Positions 26,164-34,716 of a stretch of DNA of 64,000 nucleotides are shown in pieces. The notes beneath the pieces were generated by a model that saw only the letters and a list, made by a program, of their open reading frames with translations, was not told the DNA's origin and searched no databases. A program made the translations under genes and the position numbers. Source of the DNA: RBG-16-66-20 sp052386675 (GTDB lineage: Bacteria > Pseudomonadota > Gammaproteobacteria > Burkholderiales > SG8-39); assembly GCA_052386675.1 (NCBI GenBank), contig JBQTJX010000030.1, positions 1 through 64,000 of the forward strand, given 5' to 3'. Positions within the stretch are counted from its first letter, which is position 1; every line of letters begins with the position of its first letter.

Positions 26164-26999
26164 GTCTCGTTCCCGTCCTGCCGTCCGATCCGCTCGTCGA
26201 GGACGCCGCCTCGCGCGCCTTCTCCGACCTCGCGGAAAAGTGGTTCGCCACGAGAATCACGCGCGAGAACCTGCTCGCCGCTGTGGAGCAGCTGGGCTTC
26301 GCGGATGCGGCGCCCGGCGCCGACGGCGACGGCTGGCCCGCAGCCGCGGCCATCATCCGCGCCCAGGCGCGCGCGGCAGCCCCGATCGACATGGCGCTGC
26401 TCCTTGCCACCGGGGATCGCGCCGCGGCCATCGCGCAGGACCCGGCCGCCTACTTCTGCGCCGCCAGCGCGCCGGCGCCCGCCTCGCCCGCGGCGCTGGC
26501 CACATTGTCCCTCGGCCGCTGCCTGCAAATTGGCGCCGCGATGGGCGCGGCTTTGGAGCTGTCGCTGCGCTACGTGCAGGACCGCAAGCAGTTCGGCCGC
26601 GCGCTGGCGCAGTTCCAGGCCATCCAGCACAGCCTTGCGCTCGCCGCCGAGGAAGTCGCCGCCTGCACCACGATCACGAACCTCGCGCTCGCCTGCGCGG
26701 CGCGTGAGGGCATCGCCTCGCCGCGCCTGCCCGTGCTGCTCGACGCCACCGCGCTGGTCGCCGGCCACGCAGTGAACGTGGTCTACGACATGACCCACCA
26801 GGTGCATGGCGCCATCGGCTTCACCCGGGAGTACGCGCTGCATCGCCACAGCCTGGACCTGCTGCGCTGGCGCGACGAGCTGCACCTGCTGCGCGGCGGC
26901 GACCTCCGCTGCGCCGAGCGCCTTGGCGATGCGGCGCTCGAAGCCGGCAGTGCCTGGCGCGCGGTCACCTCGGCCATGACACCTGGAGCCATCTCATGA
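26160..26999 (+). CDS. Acyl-CoA dehydrogenase-like, smaller subunit
   Basis: 279 residues, roughly 100 shorter than a full acyl-CoA dehydrogenase. The N-terminal helical part is reduced, and the middle has only AAYFCAASAPAPAS in place of the long beta domain. The C-terminal helical domain is kept (LRYVQDRKQFGRALAQFQAIQHSLA, then HQVHGAIGFTREYALHRHSLDLLRWRDE in overlapping blocks), including the Glu after FTR that serves as base in related enzymes. The ATGA overlap with the gene before it suggests an obligate partner. Next gene also overlaps. Confidence 0.85.
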   Translation: MSLVPVLPSDPLVEDAASRAFSDLAEKWFATRITRENLLAAVEQLGFADAAPGADGDGWPAAAAIIRAQARAAAPIDMALLLATGDRAAAIAQDPAAYFCAASAPAPASPAALATLSLGRCLQIGAAMGAALELSLRYVQDRKQFGRALAQFQAIQHSLALAAEEVAACTTITNLALACAAREGIASPRLPVLLDATALVAGHAVNVVYDMTHQVHGAIGFTREYALHRHSLDLLRWRDELHLLRGGDLRCAERLGDAALEAGSAWRAVTSAMTPGAIS

Positions 27000-27784
27000 G
27001 CGATTTTGTTCTGTACGAAAAGGACGGCGCGGTGGTCACGCTGACGCTGAACCGTCCCGATGAGCGCAACGCGCTCTCCACCCAGGCGCAATGGGACGAG
27101 CTGGCGGCCGCCTGCGCCGCGATCCAGGCCGACGAATCGGTGAAGGCGGTGATACTGACCGGCGCCGGCACCGCGTTCTCCGCCGGCGGCAACGTCAAGG
27201 ACATGCGCGACAAGAAGGGCATCGCCGGGGGCACGCCCTACCAGATCGCGCAGGGCTACCTGCGCGGCATCCAGCAGATTCCGCTCGCGCTGCACCGGCT
27301 GGAGGTGCCTTCCATCGCCGCGGTGAACGGCGCCGCCATCGGCGCCGGCTGCGACCTCGCCTGCATGTGCGACATCCGCATCGCCTCCGACAAGGCGAAA
27401 TTCGCCGAGAGCTTCGTCAAGCTGGGGATCATCCCCGGCGACGGCGGGGCGTGGCTGCTGCAGCGGACCATCGGCTACCAGCGCGCGGCGGAGCTTAGCT
27501 TCACCGGCGACACCATCGATGCGCAGGCGGCGCTTGCCATCGGGCTGGTGACGCGCGTGGTCGCGCCCGAGGCGCTGATGCCGGCGGCGAAGGAGCTCGC
27601 GGGACGCATCGCCGCGAATTCCGGACCGGCGCTGCGCATGGCCAAGCGCCTGCTGCGGCAGGCGCAGACGGCGCGCCTGGACGAGACCCTGCAGTTGTCG
27701 GCCGCGCTGCAGGCGTTGGCGCACCACACCACGGAACACGACGCGGCGGTGGCCGCGTTCTTCAAGCAGCAGAAGAAGCGCTAG
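26996..27784 (+). CDS. Enoyl-CoA hydratase/isomerase family protein
   Basis: 262 residues. Crotonase-fold signature: oxyanion-hole strand GTAFSAGGNVKDM near 60-70, PSIAAVNGAAIGAGCDLACMCDIRIAS near 100-125, and FVKLGIIPGDGGAWLL near 140. The Glu usually found in GGGCELA is Asp (GAGCDLA), and the second Glu position is Lys (FVKLG rather than LPELG). The reaction may therefore be isomerisation or another crotonase reaction. It is the third gene of the dehydrogenase operon (ATGA overlap) and shares a CTAG with the convergent Lrp gene. Confidence 0.87.
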   Translation: MSDFVLYEKDGAVVTLTLNRPDERNALSTQAQWDELAAACAAIQADESVKAVILTGAGTAFSAGGNVKDMRDKKGIAGGTPYQIAQGYLRGIQQIPLALHRLEVPSIAAVNGAAIGAGCDLACMCDIRIASDKAKFAESFVKLGIIPGDGGAWLLQRTIGYQRAAELSFTGDTIDAQAALAIGLVTRVVAPEALMPAAKELAGRIAANSGPALRMAKRLLRQAQTARLDETLQLSAALQALAHHTTEHDAAVAAFFKQQKKR

Positions 27785-28245
27785 ACGGACAGCGGCACCG
27801 CCGTGGTGTCCTTGACCCGCTCGAGGACGAAGTTGGACTTCACGTCGAGTACCCCCGCCTGCTTCAGGAGCTTGTCCATCACGAAGCGGGAGTAGTGCTC
27901 CAGGTCCGTGACCTGCACCCGCATCAGGTAGTCCATGTCGCCGGTCATGGAGTAGCAGGCCACCACTTCGGGCCATGCAACGACCGCACGCGAGAACTGC
28001 TCGATGGGCATCTTGCCCTTCTTCTCCAGCTTTACCGTGACGTAGGCGGTAAGGCCCAAGCCCACCTTCCTCGGGTCCAGCAGCGCGACGTACTGGCGGA
28101 TCACACCCGCCTCCTCCAGCGCGCGCACCCGGCGCAGGCACGGCGAGGGCGACAGGTTCACGCGCTGCGCGAGGTCCTGGTTGGAAAGGCGGCCTTCGCG
28201 CTGCAGGGCGTCCAGGATGAGGAAATCCGTGCGGTCGAGGGTCAT
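27781..28245 (-). CDS. Lrp/AsnC-family transcriptional regulator
   Basis: 154 residues from an ATG at 28245; the 12 codons further upstream are not family-like. N-terminal winged helix-turn-helix TDFLILDALQREGRLSNQDLAQRVNLSPSPCLRRVRALEE and a C-terminal RAM ligand domain (VVACYSMTGDMDYLMRVQVTDLEHY). Members sense amino acids. It is divergent from hpd with a 95-base gap, so it is the obvious candidate regulator of the phenylalanine/tyrosine catabolic genes. Its stop overlaps the convergent hydratase stop. Confidence 0.92.
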   Translation of the reverse strand: MTLDRTDFLILDALQREGRLSNQDLAQRVNLSPSPCLRRVRALEEAGVIRQYVALLDPRKVGLGLTAYVTVKLEKKGKMPIEQFSRAVVAWPEVVACYSMTGDMDYLMRVQVTDLEHYSRFVMDKLLKQAGVLDVKSNFVLERVKDTTAVPLSV

Positions 28246-28340
28246 AGCACGCAATTTTATTGCCCAAACATCGAATTTCAAAGCAAGTATTGGAAACTCC
28301 TGCCCCGGCGCATGGCCTATAGTGCCTGCCGGAGGACACC

Positions 28341-29435
28341 ATGGCCGATCTGTGGGAAAACCCCGCCGGCACTGCCGGCTTCGAGTTCATCGAATACGCC
28401 GCGCCCGACCCGAAGGCGATGGGCGCCCTCTTCGAGCGCCTGGGCTTCAAGGCCATCGCGCGCCACCGCCACAAGAACGTGATCCTGTTCCGCCAAGGCG
28501 GGATCAACTTCATCGTCAACGCCGAGCCGGATTCCTTCGCGCAGCGCTTCGCGCGCCAGCACGGGCCGAGCATCTGCGCCATCGCCTTCCGCGTGAAGGA
28601 CGCCAAGGCCGCCTATGAGCGCTGCATCTCGCTGGGCGCCTGGGGCTACGCGGGACAGGCGGGACCCGGGGAACTCAACATCCCGGCGATCAAGGGCATC
28701 GGCGATTCCATCATTTACCTGATCGACCGCTGGCGCGGCAAGGGCGGCGCCAAACCCGGGGACATCGGCGACATCGGCTTCTACGACGTGGATTTCGAGC
28801 CGCTTCCGGGGGCCGAGCTGAATCCGGCGGGCCACGGTTTGACCTACATCGACCACCTGACGCACAACGTGCACAAGGGCCGGATGAAGGAATGGGCGGA
28901 TTTCTATGAACGCCTGTTCAATTTCCGCGAAGTGCGCTACTTCGACATCGAGGGCCAGGTCACCGGCGTCAAGAGCAAGGCCATGACCAGCCCCTGCGGC
29001 AGGATCCGGATCCCGATCAACGAGGAAGGCACCGAGAAGGCCGGCCAGATCCAGGAGTACCTCGACCGCTACCACGGCGAAGGCATCCAGCACGTGGCGC
29101 TGGGCTCGACGGACCTCTACCGGACGGTGGATGCAATGCGGGCGAAGGGCGTGAAGCTGCTCGACACCGTGGACACCTACTATGAACTGGTGGACAAGCG
29201 CATCCCGGGCCATGGCGAGAACCTGTCCGACCTGAAGGAGCGCAAGATCCTGGTCGACGGCAAGGCGGGCGCGCTGCTGCTGCAGATTTTCTCCGAAAAC
29301 CAGCTGGGACCCATCTTCTTCGAGTTCATCCAGAGAAAGGGCGACGAGGGATTCGGCGAGGGCAACTTCAAGGCCCTGTTCGAATCCATTGAACTCGACC
29401 AGATGCGCCGCGGCGTCCTCAAGCCCACCACCTGA
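28341..29435 (+). CDS. hpd: 4-hydroxyphenylpyruvate dioxygenase
   Basis: 364 residues. It converts 4-hydroxyphenylpyruvate to homogentisate, the second step of tyrosine breakdown. Two vicinal-oxygen-chelate domains; the Fe ligands appear as His in YIDHLTHNV (about 172), His in GIQHVALGS (about 254) and Glu in LQIFSENQLGPIFFEFIQRKG (about 330). The second block is the most conserved part of the family. GGAGGA precedes the ATG. Located between the divergent Lrp gene and phhA. Confidence 0.96.
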   Translation: MADLWENPAGTAGFEFIEYAAPDPKAMGALFERLGFKAIARHRHKNVILFRQGGINFIVNAEPDSFAQRFARQHGPSICAIAFRVKDAKAAYERCISLGAWGYAGQAGPGELNIPAIKGIGDSIIYLIDRWRGKGGAKPGDIGDIGFYDVDFEPLPGAELNPAGHGLTYIDHLTHNVHKGRMKEWADFYERLFNFREVRYFDIEGQVTGVKSKAMTSPCGRIRIPINEEGTEKAGQIQEYLDRYHGEGIQHVALGSTDLYRTVDAMRAKGVKLLDTVDTYYELVDKRIPGHGENLSDLKERKILVDGKAGALLLQIFSENQLGPIFFEFIQRKGDEGFGEGNFKALFESIELDQMRRGVLKPTT

Positions 29436-29489
29436 AATCGTGGTCCGTCCCTGTTTTTAATCGGGCAAAATCAGGGACGGACCACGATT
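29436..29489. repeat. Inverted pair of the 18-base intergenic repeat between hpd and phhA
   Basis: AATCGTGGTCCGTCCCTG (29436-29453) and its exact reverse complement (29472-29489) flank an 18-base spacer. The pair starts one base after the hpd stop and ends 5 bases before the phhA ATG, filling the whole gap. Transcripts could form an 18-bp hairpin. Other copies lie at 31584, 33704 and 38989-39035. Confidence 0.9.
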
Positions 29490-29494
29490 AATTC

Positions 29495-30274
29495 ATGAGC
29501 CTGCGCGGCGACTACAACCTGGCGGCCTCCGATTTCTCGGTGGAGCAGGATTGGAGCGCCTACGCGCAAGAGGAGCACGCGCTGTACCGGCGCCTCTACG
29601 AGCGGCAGTCGAAGCTGGTGGCGCGCTACGCCTGCCCGGAGTGGATCGCGGCCATCGCCGGGCTGGATGCCGGCGGCGGCATTCCGCGCTTCGAGGCGGT
29701 GTCGCGACAGCTGCGCGCCGCGACCGGCTGGGAGATCGTCGCGGTTCCGGGCCTGATCCCGGACGAGGCCTTCTTCACCCACCTTGCCAACCGCCGCTTC
29801 CCGGTGACGGTGTGGCTGCGCAAGCCCGAGGAGTTCGACTACATCGTCGAGCCGGACGTGTTCCACGATTTCTTCGGCCACGTGCCGCTGCTGTTCGAGC
29901 CGGTGTACGCCGACCACCTGCACGAGTACGGCAAGGGCGGGCTGAAGGCGATGCGGCTCGATGCGGTGAAGATGCTGGCGCGCCTGTACTGGTACACCAT
30001 CGAATTCGGCCTGATGCGCACGCCGCAGGGCCTGCGCGCGTACGGCGCGGGCCTGGTGTCCTCGGGCGGGGAACTCGCGCATTGCATCGAGAGCGCGGAG
30101 CCCAGGCGCCTGGACTTCGACCTCGAGCGCGCGCTGCGCACCGATTACCAGATCGACCGCTACCAGACGACCTACTTCGTGATCGATTCCTTCGCGCAAC
30201 TGATGCGCGAGACGGCGCCCGATTTCGCGCCGATTTATGCAAAACTCCGCACTCTGCCCGCCTTGGAGCCCTGA
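29495..30274 (+). CDS. phhA: Phenylalanine 4-monooxygenase
   Basis: 259 residues, the monomeric bacterial form. It hydroxylates phenylalanine to tyrosine with a pterin cofactor and non-haem iron. The iron-binding block FHDFFGHVPLLFEPVYADHL holds the two His ligands; the Glu ligand follows near residue 166 in YWYTIEFGLM. The repeat pair upstream leaves little space for a ribosome site (AATTC then ATG). Its stop overlaps the hmgA start (TGATG). Confidence 0.95.
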   Translation: MSLRGDYNLAASDFSVEQDWSAYAQEEHALYRRLYERQSKLVARYACPEWIAAIAGLDAGGGIPRFEAVSRQLRAATGWEIVAVPGLIPDEAFFTHLANRRFPVTVWLRKPEEFDYIVEPDVFHDFFGHVPLLFEPVYADHLHEYGKGGLKAMRLDAVKMLARLYWYTIEFGLMRTPQGLRAYGAGLVSSGGELAHCIESAEPRRLDFDLERALRTDYQIDRYQTTYFVIDSFAQLMRETAPDFAPIYAKLRTLPALEP

Positions 30275-31581
30275 TGAAGAAATCCAAGCCCACGAAGCCC
30301 GCCAAGCTTGCCTACCAGGGCGGCTTCGGCAACTCCTTCTCCTCCGAGGCCGTGAAGGGCGCGCTGCCCAAGGGTCAGAACTCGCCGCAGCGCGCGCCGC
30401 GTGGCCTGTACACCGAAGTGATTTCCGGCACCGCGTTCACCGCGCCGCGCGCGGAGAACCTGAGCACCTGGATGTACCGGATCCGGCCCTCGGCCATGCA
30501 TGCACCTTTCCACCGCGTCGCCAATGCCTTGCTGCGCTCCGGCCCCTTCGACGAGATCGAGACGCCTCCCACGCGCCTGCGCTGGGACCCGTTGCCGATC
30601 CCGTCGAAGCTGACCGATTTCATCGACGGCCTCGCCACCATCGCCGGCTCGGGCGACCCGGCGGGCCTGGCCGGCATCGCGGTGCACCTCTACGTCGCCA
30701 ACCGCTCCATGCGGGACCGCTATTTCAGCAATGTCGATGGCGAAATGATGATCGTGCCGCAGCAAGGCACGCTGCTGCTGCACACGGAAATGGGCAGGCT
30801 GGAAGTCGCGCCGCGCGAGATCGCGGTCATTCCGCGCGGCGTGAAGTTCAAGGTCGCCGTCGACGGTCCGGCGAGAGGCTACATCTGCGAGAACTACGGC
30901 CCGCATTTCCGCCTGCCGGAACTCGGGCCCATCGGCGCGCAAGGCCTGGCGCAGAAGCGCGACTTCCTCGCGCCCGTGGCGGCGTTCGAGGAACGTGGCG
31001 GCAAGTGCGAGGTGGTGCAGAAGTTCATGGGCCAACTCTGGGCCGCGGAGTACCGCCACTCGCCGCTCGATGTGGTCGCCTGGCACGGCAACCTGACCGC
31101 TTACAAGTACAACCTCGACCGCTTCATGGCGGTCAACGCCGTGCGCTTCGACCATTCCGACCCGTCCATCTTCACCGTGCTCACCTCGCCCTCCGGGCAT
31201 CCGGGCGTGGCGAATTGCGATTTCGTCATTTTCCCGCCGCGCTGGCAGGTGGCCGAGCACACGTTCCGGCCGCCCTGGTTCCACCGCAACGCCATGAGCG
31301 AGCTGATGGGTCTGGTGCAGGGCGTGTACGACGCCAAGGCCGAGGGCTTCCTGCCCGGCGGCGTATCCATCCACAACTGCCACCAGGGCCACGGCCCCGA
31401 TGTCGCGACCTTCGACAAGGCCAGCGCCGCCGACCTCAAGCCACACAAGCTGGAGAACACGCTCGCCTTCATGTGGGAATCGCGCTTCGTGTTCCGCCCG
31501 ACGAAATTCGCCCTCGCCGCCCCGCAGCTGCAAAAGAACTACGAAGCCGTCTGGAACGGCTTCCGCCGCCACTTCAAGTAA
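30274..31581 (+). CDS. hmgA: Homogentisate 1,2-dioxygenase
   Basis: 435 residues. Opens the homogentisate ring to maleylacetoacetate. N-terminal YQGGFGNSFSSEAVKGALPKGQNSPQ in overlapping blocks is diagnostic. The iron-binding C-terminal region includes RPPWFHRNAMSELMG and HNCHQGHGPD with the expected His and Glu ligands. Start at the ATG overlapping the phhA stop. A single copy of the 18-base repeat follows two bases after its stop. Confidence 0.96.
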   Translation: MKKSKPTKPAKLAYQGGFGNSFSSEAVKGALPKGQNSPQRAPRGLYTEVISGTAFTAPRAENLSTWMYRIRPSAMHAPFHRVANALLRSGPFDEIETPPTRLRWDPLPIPSKLTDFIDGLATIAGSGDPAGLAGIAVHLYVANRSMRDRYFSNVDGEMMIVPQQGTLLLHTEMGRLEVAPREIAVIPRGVKFKVAVDGPARGYICENYGPHFRLPELGPIGAQGLAQKRDFLAPVAAFEERGGKCEVVQKFMGQLWAAEYRHSPLDVVAWHGNLTAYKYNLDRFMAVNAVRFDHSDPSIFTVLTSPSGHPGVANCDFVIFPPRWQVAEHTFRPPWFHRNAMSELMGLVQGVYDAKAEGFLPGGVSIHNCHQGHGPDVATFDKASAADLKPHKLENTLAFMWESRFVFRPTKFALAAPQLQKNYEAVWNGFRRHFK

Positions 31582-31583
31582 AA

Positions 31584-31601
31584 CAGGGACGGACCACGAT
31601 T
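31584..31601 (+). repeat. 18-base intergenic repeat between hmgA and fahA
   Basis: CAGGGACGGACCACGATT lies 2 bases after the hmgA stop and 3 bases before the fahA ATG, so it occupies the whole ribosome-binding region. The 26 bases from the stop codon through the repeat plus TCC are identical to the minus-strand stretch 39040-39015 after another gene's stop codon. Confidence 0.9.
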
Positions 31602-31604
31602 TCC

Positions 31605-32885
31605 ATGGACAAGACCCACGATCCGTCGCTACGCAGCTGGGTCGAGAGCGCCAACGACCCGGCCACCGATTTCCCGATCCAGAACCTGCCCTTCGGCGTG
31701 TTCAGGAGGAAGGGCTCAAAGGAATCCCCGCGCGGCGGTGTCGCCATCGGCGACCAGATCCTTGACCTCGCCGCGGTGGGACTGAAGACCGGCCCGAACC
31801 TGAACAAGCTCGCCGGCGCCGGGCGCAAGGTGTGGCGCGAATTGCGCAAGCTGCTCTCGCAGGGCCTGTCCGACCCGAAGAACGCCAAGCGCCTGTCGCG
31901 CCATCTGGTGCCAATGAAGAAGGCGGAGCTGTTCCTCCCCACCGCGATCGGCGACTACAGCGACTTCTACACCGGCATCCACCACGCAGTGACAGTCGGC
32001 AAGATCTTCCGCCCGGACAACCCGCTGCTGCCCAACTACCACTGGGTGCCCATCGGCTACCACGGCCGCGCCTCGTCGGTCGTAGTCAGCGGCACGGCCA
32101 TCACCCGGCCCAATGGACAAACGAAAGCCCCTGACGCACCAACGCCAAGCTTCGGCCCCAGCAAGCGCCTGGACTTCGAGCTGGAACTGGGCCTGGTCAT
32201 CGGACCGGGCAATGCGCTCGGCAAGCCGGTGCCCATCGCGCGCGCCATGGACCACGTCTTCGGGGTCGTGCTGCTGAACGACTGGTCCGCGCGCGACATC
32301 CAGGCCTGGGAATACCAGCCGCTGGGCCCGTTCCTCGCCAAGAGCTTCGCCACCACGATCTCGCCCTGGGTGGTGACCATGGAGGCACTGGAGCCCTTCC
32401 GCTGCCCGGCCTTCGAGCGCAAAGGGGCGCATTTTCCTGACCTCCCCTCGCCCCTGCCCTACCTCGCCGAAGAGGCCGACCAGCGCGAAGGCGGCTTCGC
32501 CATCGACATGGAAATGTACCTGCGCACGGCGCGCATGCGCGCGCAGAAGCTGCCGGCGCAGCGGCTCACGCGCAGCAACTTCCGCCATTCGTTCTGGACC
32601 GCGGCGCAGATCGTCACCCACCAGGCCTCCAACGGCTGCAACCTGCAGCCCGGGGATCTCCTCGGCTCCGGCACCATTTCCGGCCCGACGCCGGACGCGT
32701 TGGGCTCGATGCTGGAACTCACGCAGGCGGGCAAGGCGCCCATCGCGCTAGCGGGCGGCGAGACGCGCGTGTTCATCGAGGACGGCGACGAAGTGATCCA
32801 GCGCAGCCGCTGCGCGCGGGAAGGCTTTGCGACGATCGGGTTTGGCGAGGCCTCTGGCGTGGTGAAGCCAGCGCCAAGGCAGTAG
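31605..32885 (+). CDS. fahA: Fumarylacetoacetase
   Basis: 426 residues. Cleaves fumarylacetoacetate to fumarate and acetoacetate, ending tyrosine breakdown. N-terminal SH3-like domain (about 1-120), then the FAH fold with DYSDFYTGIHHAVTVGKIFR, where the Asp, Glu/His and catalytic His-type residues are expected. The later metal-binding block LNDWSARDIQAWEYQPLG is also present. Maleylacetoacetate isomerase is not encoded beside it. The ribosome site is replaced by the repeat element upstream. Confidence 0.95.
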   Translation: MDKTHDPSLRSWVESANDPATDFPIQNLPFGVFRRKGSKESPRGGVAIGDQILDLAAVGLKTGPNLNKLAGAGRKVWRELRKLLSQGLSDPKNAKRLSRHLVPMKKAELFLPTAIGDYSDFYTGIHHAVTVGKIFRPDNPLLPNYHWVPIGYHGRASSVVVSGTAITRPNGQTKAPDAPTPSFGPSKRLDFELELGLVIGPGNALGKPVPIARAMDHVFGVVLLNDWSARDIQAWEYQPLGPFLAKSFATTISPWVVTMEALEPFRCPAFERKGAHFPDLPSPLPYLAEEADQREGGFAIDMEMYLRTARMRAQKLPAQRLTRSNFRHSFWTAAQIVTHQASNGCNLQPGDLLGSGTISGPTPDALGSMLELTQAGKAPIALAGGETRVFIEDGDEVIQRSRCAREGFATIGFGEASGVVKPAPRQ

Positions 32886-32896
32886 CGGCCGCGCCC

Positions 32897-33682
32897 CTAC
32901 CAGTTCGGCCTGCGCTTCTCCAGGAACGAACGGATGCCTTCGCGGGCTTCATCTCCCGAGCGCACCTCCGCCAGCACCGCCGCGGTTTCCGCCGCCAGCT
33001 TCGGCGTGATCGCCGCCTTGCCCACCTTCGCCAGCAGCTTCTTCGAGCGCGCCAGCGCCTGCGGACCGGCCTGCGCGAGCAGCGCGCAGAACTTCTCCAC
33101 CCGCGCGTCCAGCTCCGCCGCGGGCACGCATTCGTGCACGAAGCCGGTGCGGTGCGCCTCCTTCGCGCCCAGACGCTCCCCGGTCAGGATGTAGCGCCGC
33201 GCCTGCGCTTCGCCCATGGCCCGCACGATGTACGGGCTGATCATCGCCGGCACCAGCCCGATCTTCACTTCCGGCAGGCAGAACTCCGCCTCCTCGGCGG
33301 CGACTCGCAGGTCGCAGGCCGCGGCGAGGCCCATGCCGCCGGCGAACGCCGGCCCGTGCACGCGCGCGACCAGCGGCTTGGGAAAAGTGTGCATCCGGTA
33401 AAGAAGCTTCGCGAAGCGCCCGGCTTCCGCCTTCGACTTCGCCTTGGTCATCTTCGAGGCCTGCTCCATGCGCGACAGGTCGCCGCCGGCGCAGAACGCT
33501 GCTCCGCGGCCCGCCAGCACCACCACGCGCGCGGTCTTGTCCCGCTCCAGTTCGTCGAGCGCCTTGCCCAGCGCATCCTGCACTTCGCCATTCAGCGCAT
33601 TGCGCAGTTCCGGCCGGTTGAGCCACAGCCAGGCGACGGGGCCACGCCTCTCCAGCTGCAAAATGTTACCGATCGGTAACAT
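32897..33682 (-). CDS. Enoyl-CoA hydratase/isomerase family protein
   Basis: 261 residues from an ATG at 33682 that follows GGTGGGG by 6 bases. Crotonase features: GRGAAFCAGGDLSRMEQ, PLVARVHGPAFAGGMGLAAACDLRVAA and FCLPEVKIGLVPAMIS, so only the second catalytic Glu (LPEV) is in the usual place. Close to methylglutaconyl-CoA hydratase-like proteins of leucine or terpene breakdown, but substrate is not certain. The ATG and first seven codons coincide with a 20-bp palindrome, so repressor binding would cover the translation start. Confidence 0.85.
   Translation of the reverse strand: MLPIGNILQLERRGPVAWLWLNRPELRNALNGEVQDALGKALDELERDKTARVVVLAGRGAAFCAGGDLSRMEQASKMTKAKSKAEAGRFAKLLYRMHTFPKPLVARVHGPAFAGGMGLAAACDLRVAAEEAEFCLPEVKIGLVPAMISPYIVRAMGEAQARRYILTGERLGAKEAHRTGFVHECVPAAELDARVEKFCALLAQAGPQALARSKKLLAKVGKAAITPKLAAETAAVLAEVRSGDEAREGIRSFLEKRRPNW
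33663..33682. promoter_or_regulatory. 20-bp perfect palindrome overlapping a start codon (copy B)
   Basis: ATGTTACCGATCGGTAACAT, read on either strand, is followed on the minus strand by TTTGCAG. On the minus strand its first three bases are the ATG of the enoyl-CoA hydratase gene and it encodes MLPIGNI. Same core and flank as the palindromes at 24944 and 55673. Confidence 0.65.
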
Positions 33683-33703
33683 CTGCCGCCCCACCGGGAA
33701 GGT

Positions 33704-33721
33704 AATCGTGGTCCGTCCCTG
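33704..33721 (-). repeat. 18-base intergenic repeat ahead of the enoyl-CoA hydratase gene
   Basis: On the minus strand CAGGGACGGACCACGATT lies between the nitronate monooxygenase stop (33733) and the hydratase ATG (33682). As in the other copies this orientation precedes the next gene of the operon. It is a perfect match to the copies at 29472 and 31584. Confidence 0.9.
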
Positions 33722-33732
33722 ATTTCATGAAC

Positions 33733-34677
33733 TCAGTTGACCTGCAGCCGCTGGCGCGCGGCGACATACTCGGCGGCGAGGCGGTCCACCACCTTGGCCA
33801 CCGGCGCGACGGCGTCGATCTGCCCGACGCCCTGCCCCGCGCTCCAGATGTCACGCCAGACTTTCTTCTCGGCGCCACCGGCGGTGCCGAAATTCATCTT
33901 GCTCGGATCGGACTTGGGCAGGTTCAGCGGATCGAAGCCCGCCGCGACCACGCTGTGCTTGAGGTAGTTCCCGGACACGCCGGAGAAGAGATCGGTGTAG
34001 ACGATATCGGCCGCCGCGGAGCGCAGGATTTCCTCCTTGTACCGGTCCGGCACGCTCGCCTCCGGCGTCGCGAGGAAGCGCGTGCCGATGTAGGCGAGAT
34101 CCGCGCCGGCCGCCTGCGCCGCCAGGATGGCATCGCCGGTGGTGATCGCCCCGGAGAGCACGATCGGCCCGTCGAAGAAGCGGCGCACCTCGCCGATGAG
34201 CGCGAAGGGCGACAGCGTCCCGGCATGGCCTCCGGCGCCGGCGCAGACCAGGATCAACCCGTCCACGCCCGCCTCCAGCGCCTTCTCCGCGTGGCGCACG
34301 CTGATGACGTCGTGCAGCACGATGCCGCCGTAGGCGTGGATCTTCGGGATGACGTAGTCCGGCGCACGCAGGCTGGTGATCGTTATGGGTACCTGGTGGC
34401 GGATGCAGACCTCGATGTCGTGCTCGAGGCGATCGTTCGACTTGTGGCAGATCTGGTTGACCGCGTAGGGCGCCGCGCCCGGCTGCCCGGCGAGCGCGGT
34501 CTCGATTTCGGTCAGCCATTGGTCAAGCGCTTCCTTGGGACGCGCGTTCAGCGCGGGAAAGGAGCCGACCACGCCCGCCTTGCACTGCTCGATCACGAGC
34601 TTCGGGTTGCCGGCGATGAACATGGGCGCGCAGATCACGGGCAGGCGCAGGTGCTGCAGGACAGGAGGCAAAGACAT
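33733..34677 (-). CDS. Nitronate monooxygenase (NPD family flavoprotein)
   Basis: 314 residues from an ATG at 34677. TIM-barrel FMN protein related to 2-nitropropane dioxygenase: LPVICAPMFIAGNPKLVIEQCKAGVVGSFPALNAR in overlapping blocks, phosphate-binding GLILVCAGAGGHAGTLSPFALIGE, then LSGAITTGDAILAAQAAGADLAYIGTRF. It oxidises alkyl nitronates in characterised members, although many act on unknown substrates. First gene of a minus-strand pair with the enoyl-CoA hydratase; divergent from the EamA transporter. Confidence 0.88.
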   Translation of the reverse strand: MSLPPVLQHLRLPVICAPMFIAGNPKLVIEQCKAGVVGSFPALNARPKEALDQWLTEIETALAGQPGAAPYAVNQICHKSNDRLEHDIEVCIRHQVPITITSLRAPDYVIPKIHAYGGIVLHDVISVRHAEKALEAGVDGLILVCAGAGGHAGTLSPFALIGEVRRFFDGPIVLSGAITTGDAILAAQAAGADLAYIGTRFLATPEASVPDRYKEEILRSAAADIVYTDLFSGVSGNYLKHSVVAAGFDPLNLPKSDPSKMNFGTAGGAEKKVWRDIWSAGQGVGQIDAVAPVAKVVDRLAAEYVAARQRLQVN

Positions 34678-34716
34678 GCGGGATTGTGTCTTTCGTTGAT
34701 TTCGCCGCAGCGTATC

